Assembly (NCBI RefSeq): GCF_002160255.1
Contig: NZ_NFKF01000005.1
Span: forward strand, 118,569-182,568
Reading direction: 5' to 3'
DNA length: 64,000 bases
From: Olsenella sp. An188
GTDB taxonomy: Bacteria > Actinomycetota > Coriobacteriia > Coriobacteriales > Atopobiaceae
In this document: in pieces, positions 63,879-64,000 of the stretch
Position numbering within the stretch: the first letter of the stretch is position 1
Layout: each line of letters starts with the position of its first letter
Notes under the pieces: generated by a model
Seen by the model: only the letters and a program-made list of their open reading frames with translations
Database searches by the model: none
Told to the model about the DNA's origin: nothing
Made by a program: the position numbers and the translations under genes

Positions 63879-64000
63879 CTAGACGGCGATGGGGATGTTC
63901 TTTACCTGCGGGCCGTGCTCGTAGTTCTCGACGACGAGGTCGTCGGTCGTGAAGTCGTAGAAGTTCGTGACCTCGGGGTTGAGGCGGACGGTGGGGGCGG
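63879..64000 (-). CDS. thyA: Thymidylate synthase, C-terminus only
   Basis: The last 40 codons are in the window, ending TVRLNPEVTNFYDFTTDDLVVENYEHGPQVKNIPIAV in sections. This is the typical ThyA tail (LNPxxxxFxxFxxxDxxxxxYxHxPxIxxxxAV). The tyrosine and histidine of YEHGP contact the nucleotide in the family. The rest, with the catalytic cysteine, lies beyond the right edge. It precedes folA on the same strand, so both can serve dTMP synthesis and folate recycling. Confidence 0.9.
   Translation of the reverse strand, partial: APTVRLNPEVTNFYDFTTDDLVVENYEHGPQVKNIPIAV

Overview
The window looks like chromosomal DNA of a high-GC, fermentative, anaerobic actinobacterium, most likely of class Coriobacteriia (Olsenella/Atopobium-like). 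The basis is the strong G+C third-position bias in nearly all genes, GTG and TTG starts, a tig-clpP-clpX run, a type II GalT, a class III fructose bisphosphatase, bifunctional AdhE, an IorAB indolepyruvate oxidoreductase and several membrane-linked LuxR-type regulators. The taxonomic name is inference; no rRNA is present. There is no CRISPR array, prophage, complete insertion sequence or origin.

Layout. 1-3193 (minus): a binding-protein ABC importer operon, cut at the left edge. 3476-10646 (plus): a truncated LytTR-type regulator, a stand-alone ABC exporter, then an overlapping operon of response regulator, ABC ATPase, two permeases, histidine kinase and a YbjQ-type protein, resembling peptide-antibiotic sensing/resistance modules. 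Three copies of a REP-like palindrome punctuate it. 11972-15060: a frameshifted LuxR-type regulator and an ABC exporter. 15502-19014: tRNA-Leu, tig, clpP, clpX. 19151-24216: a family 8 glycosyltransferase, a TatD-like hydrolase and valS. 24591-27909: an XRE regulator with an ABC pair. 27914-32621: tcdA, iorA-iorB and a phenylacetate-CoA-ligase-type enzyme, together an aryl-keto-acid oxidation route. 32731-37855: galK-galT, galM and a divergent LacI-type regulator. 37953-44204: fhs-fchA-folD-formate channel-folE, then folC, a formate/one-carbon folate cluster. 44274-47198: a zinc-ribbon membrane protein, thrS and a small PLP-fold fragment. 47198-51213: a lower-GC island with a membrane protein carrying two LuxR-type HTH domains, two exported proteins, a thioredoxin-like protein and a small membrane protein. 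51250-58482: fbp, a DeoR regulator, a zinc dehydrogenase, a 1-phosphofructokinase-like kinase and a mannitol-type PTS permease, with four operator-like repeats between the divergent kinase and PTS genes. 58671-62921: adhE, an APH-fold kinase and an anchored protein. 63122-64000 (minus): thyA (partial) and folA.

The most unusual content lies in repeats and short signals. One family of about 85-100 bp imperfect hairpins has a conserved core, while both the internal stem and, in three of four copies, the long outer arms differ between copies yet stay complementary within each copy; one copy lies in frame inside iorA. The 9-mer GGCGAGAAG (or CTTCTCGCC) occurs dozens of times on both strands in genes and gaps, often through the unusual codons AGA and CTT, as expected of an uptake-like or other genome-wide signal. 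A second notable point is FolD, which lacks the lysine and glutamine of the cyclohydrolase site and lies directly behind a separate cyclohydrolase, FchA.
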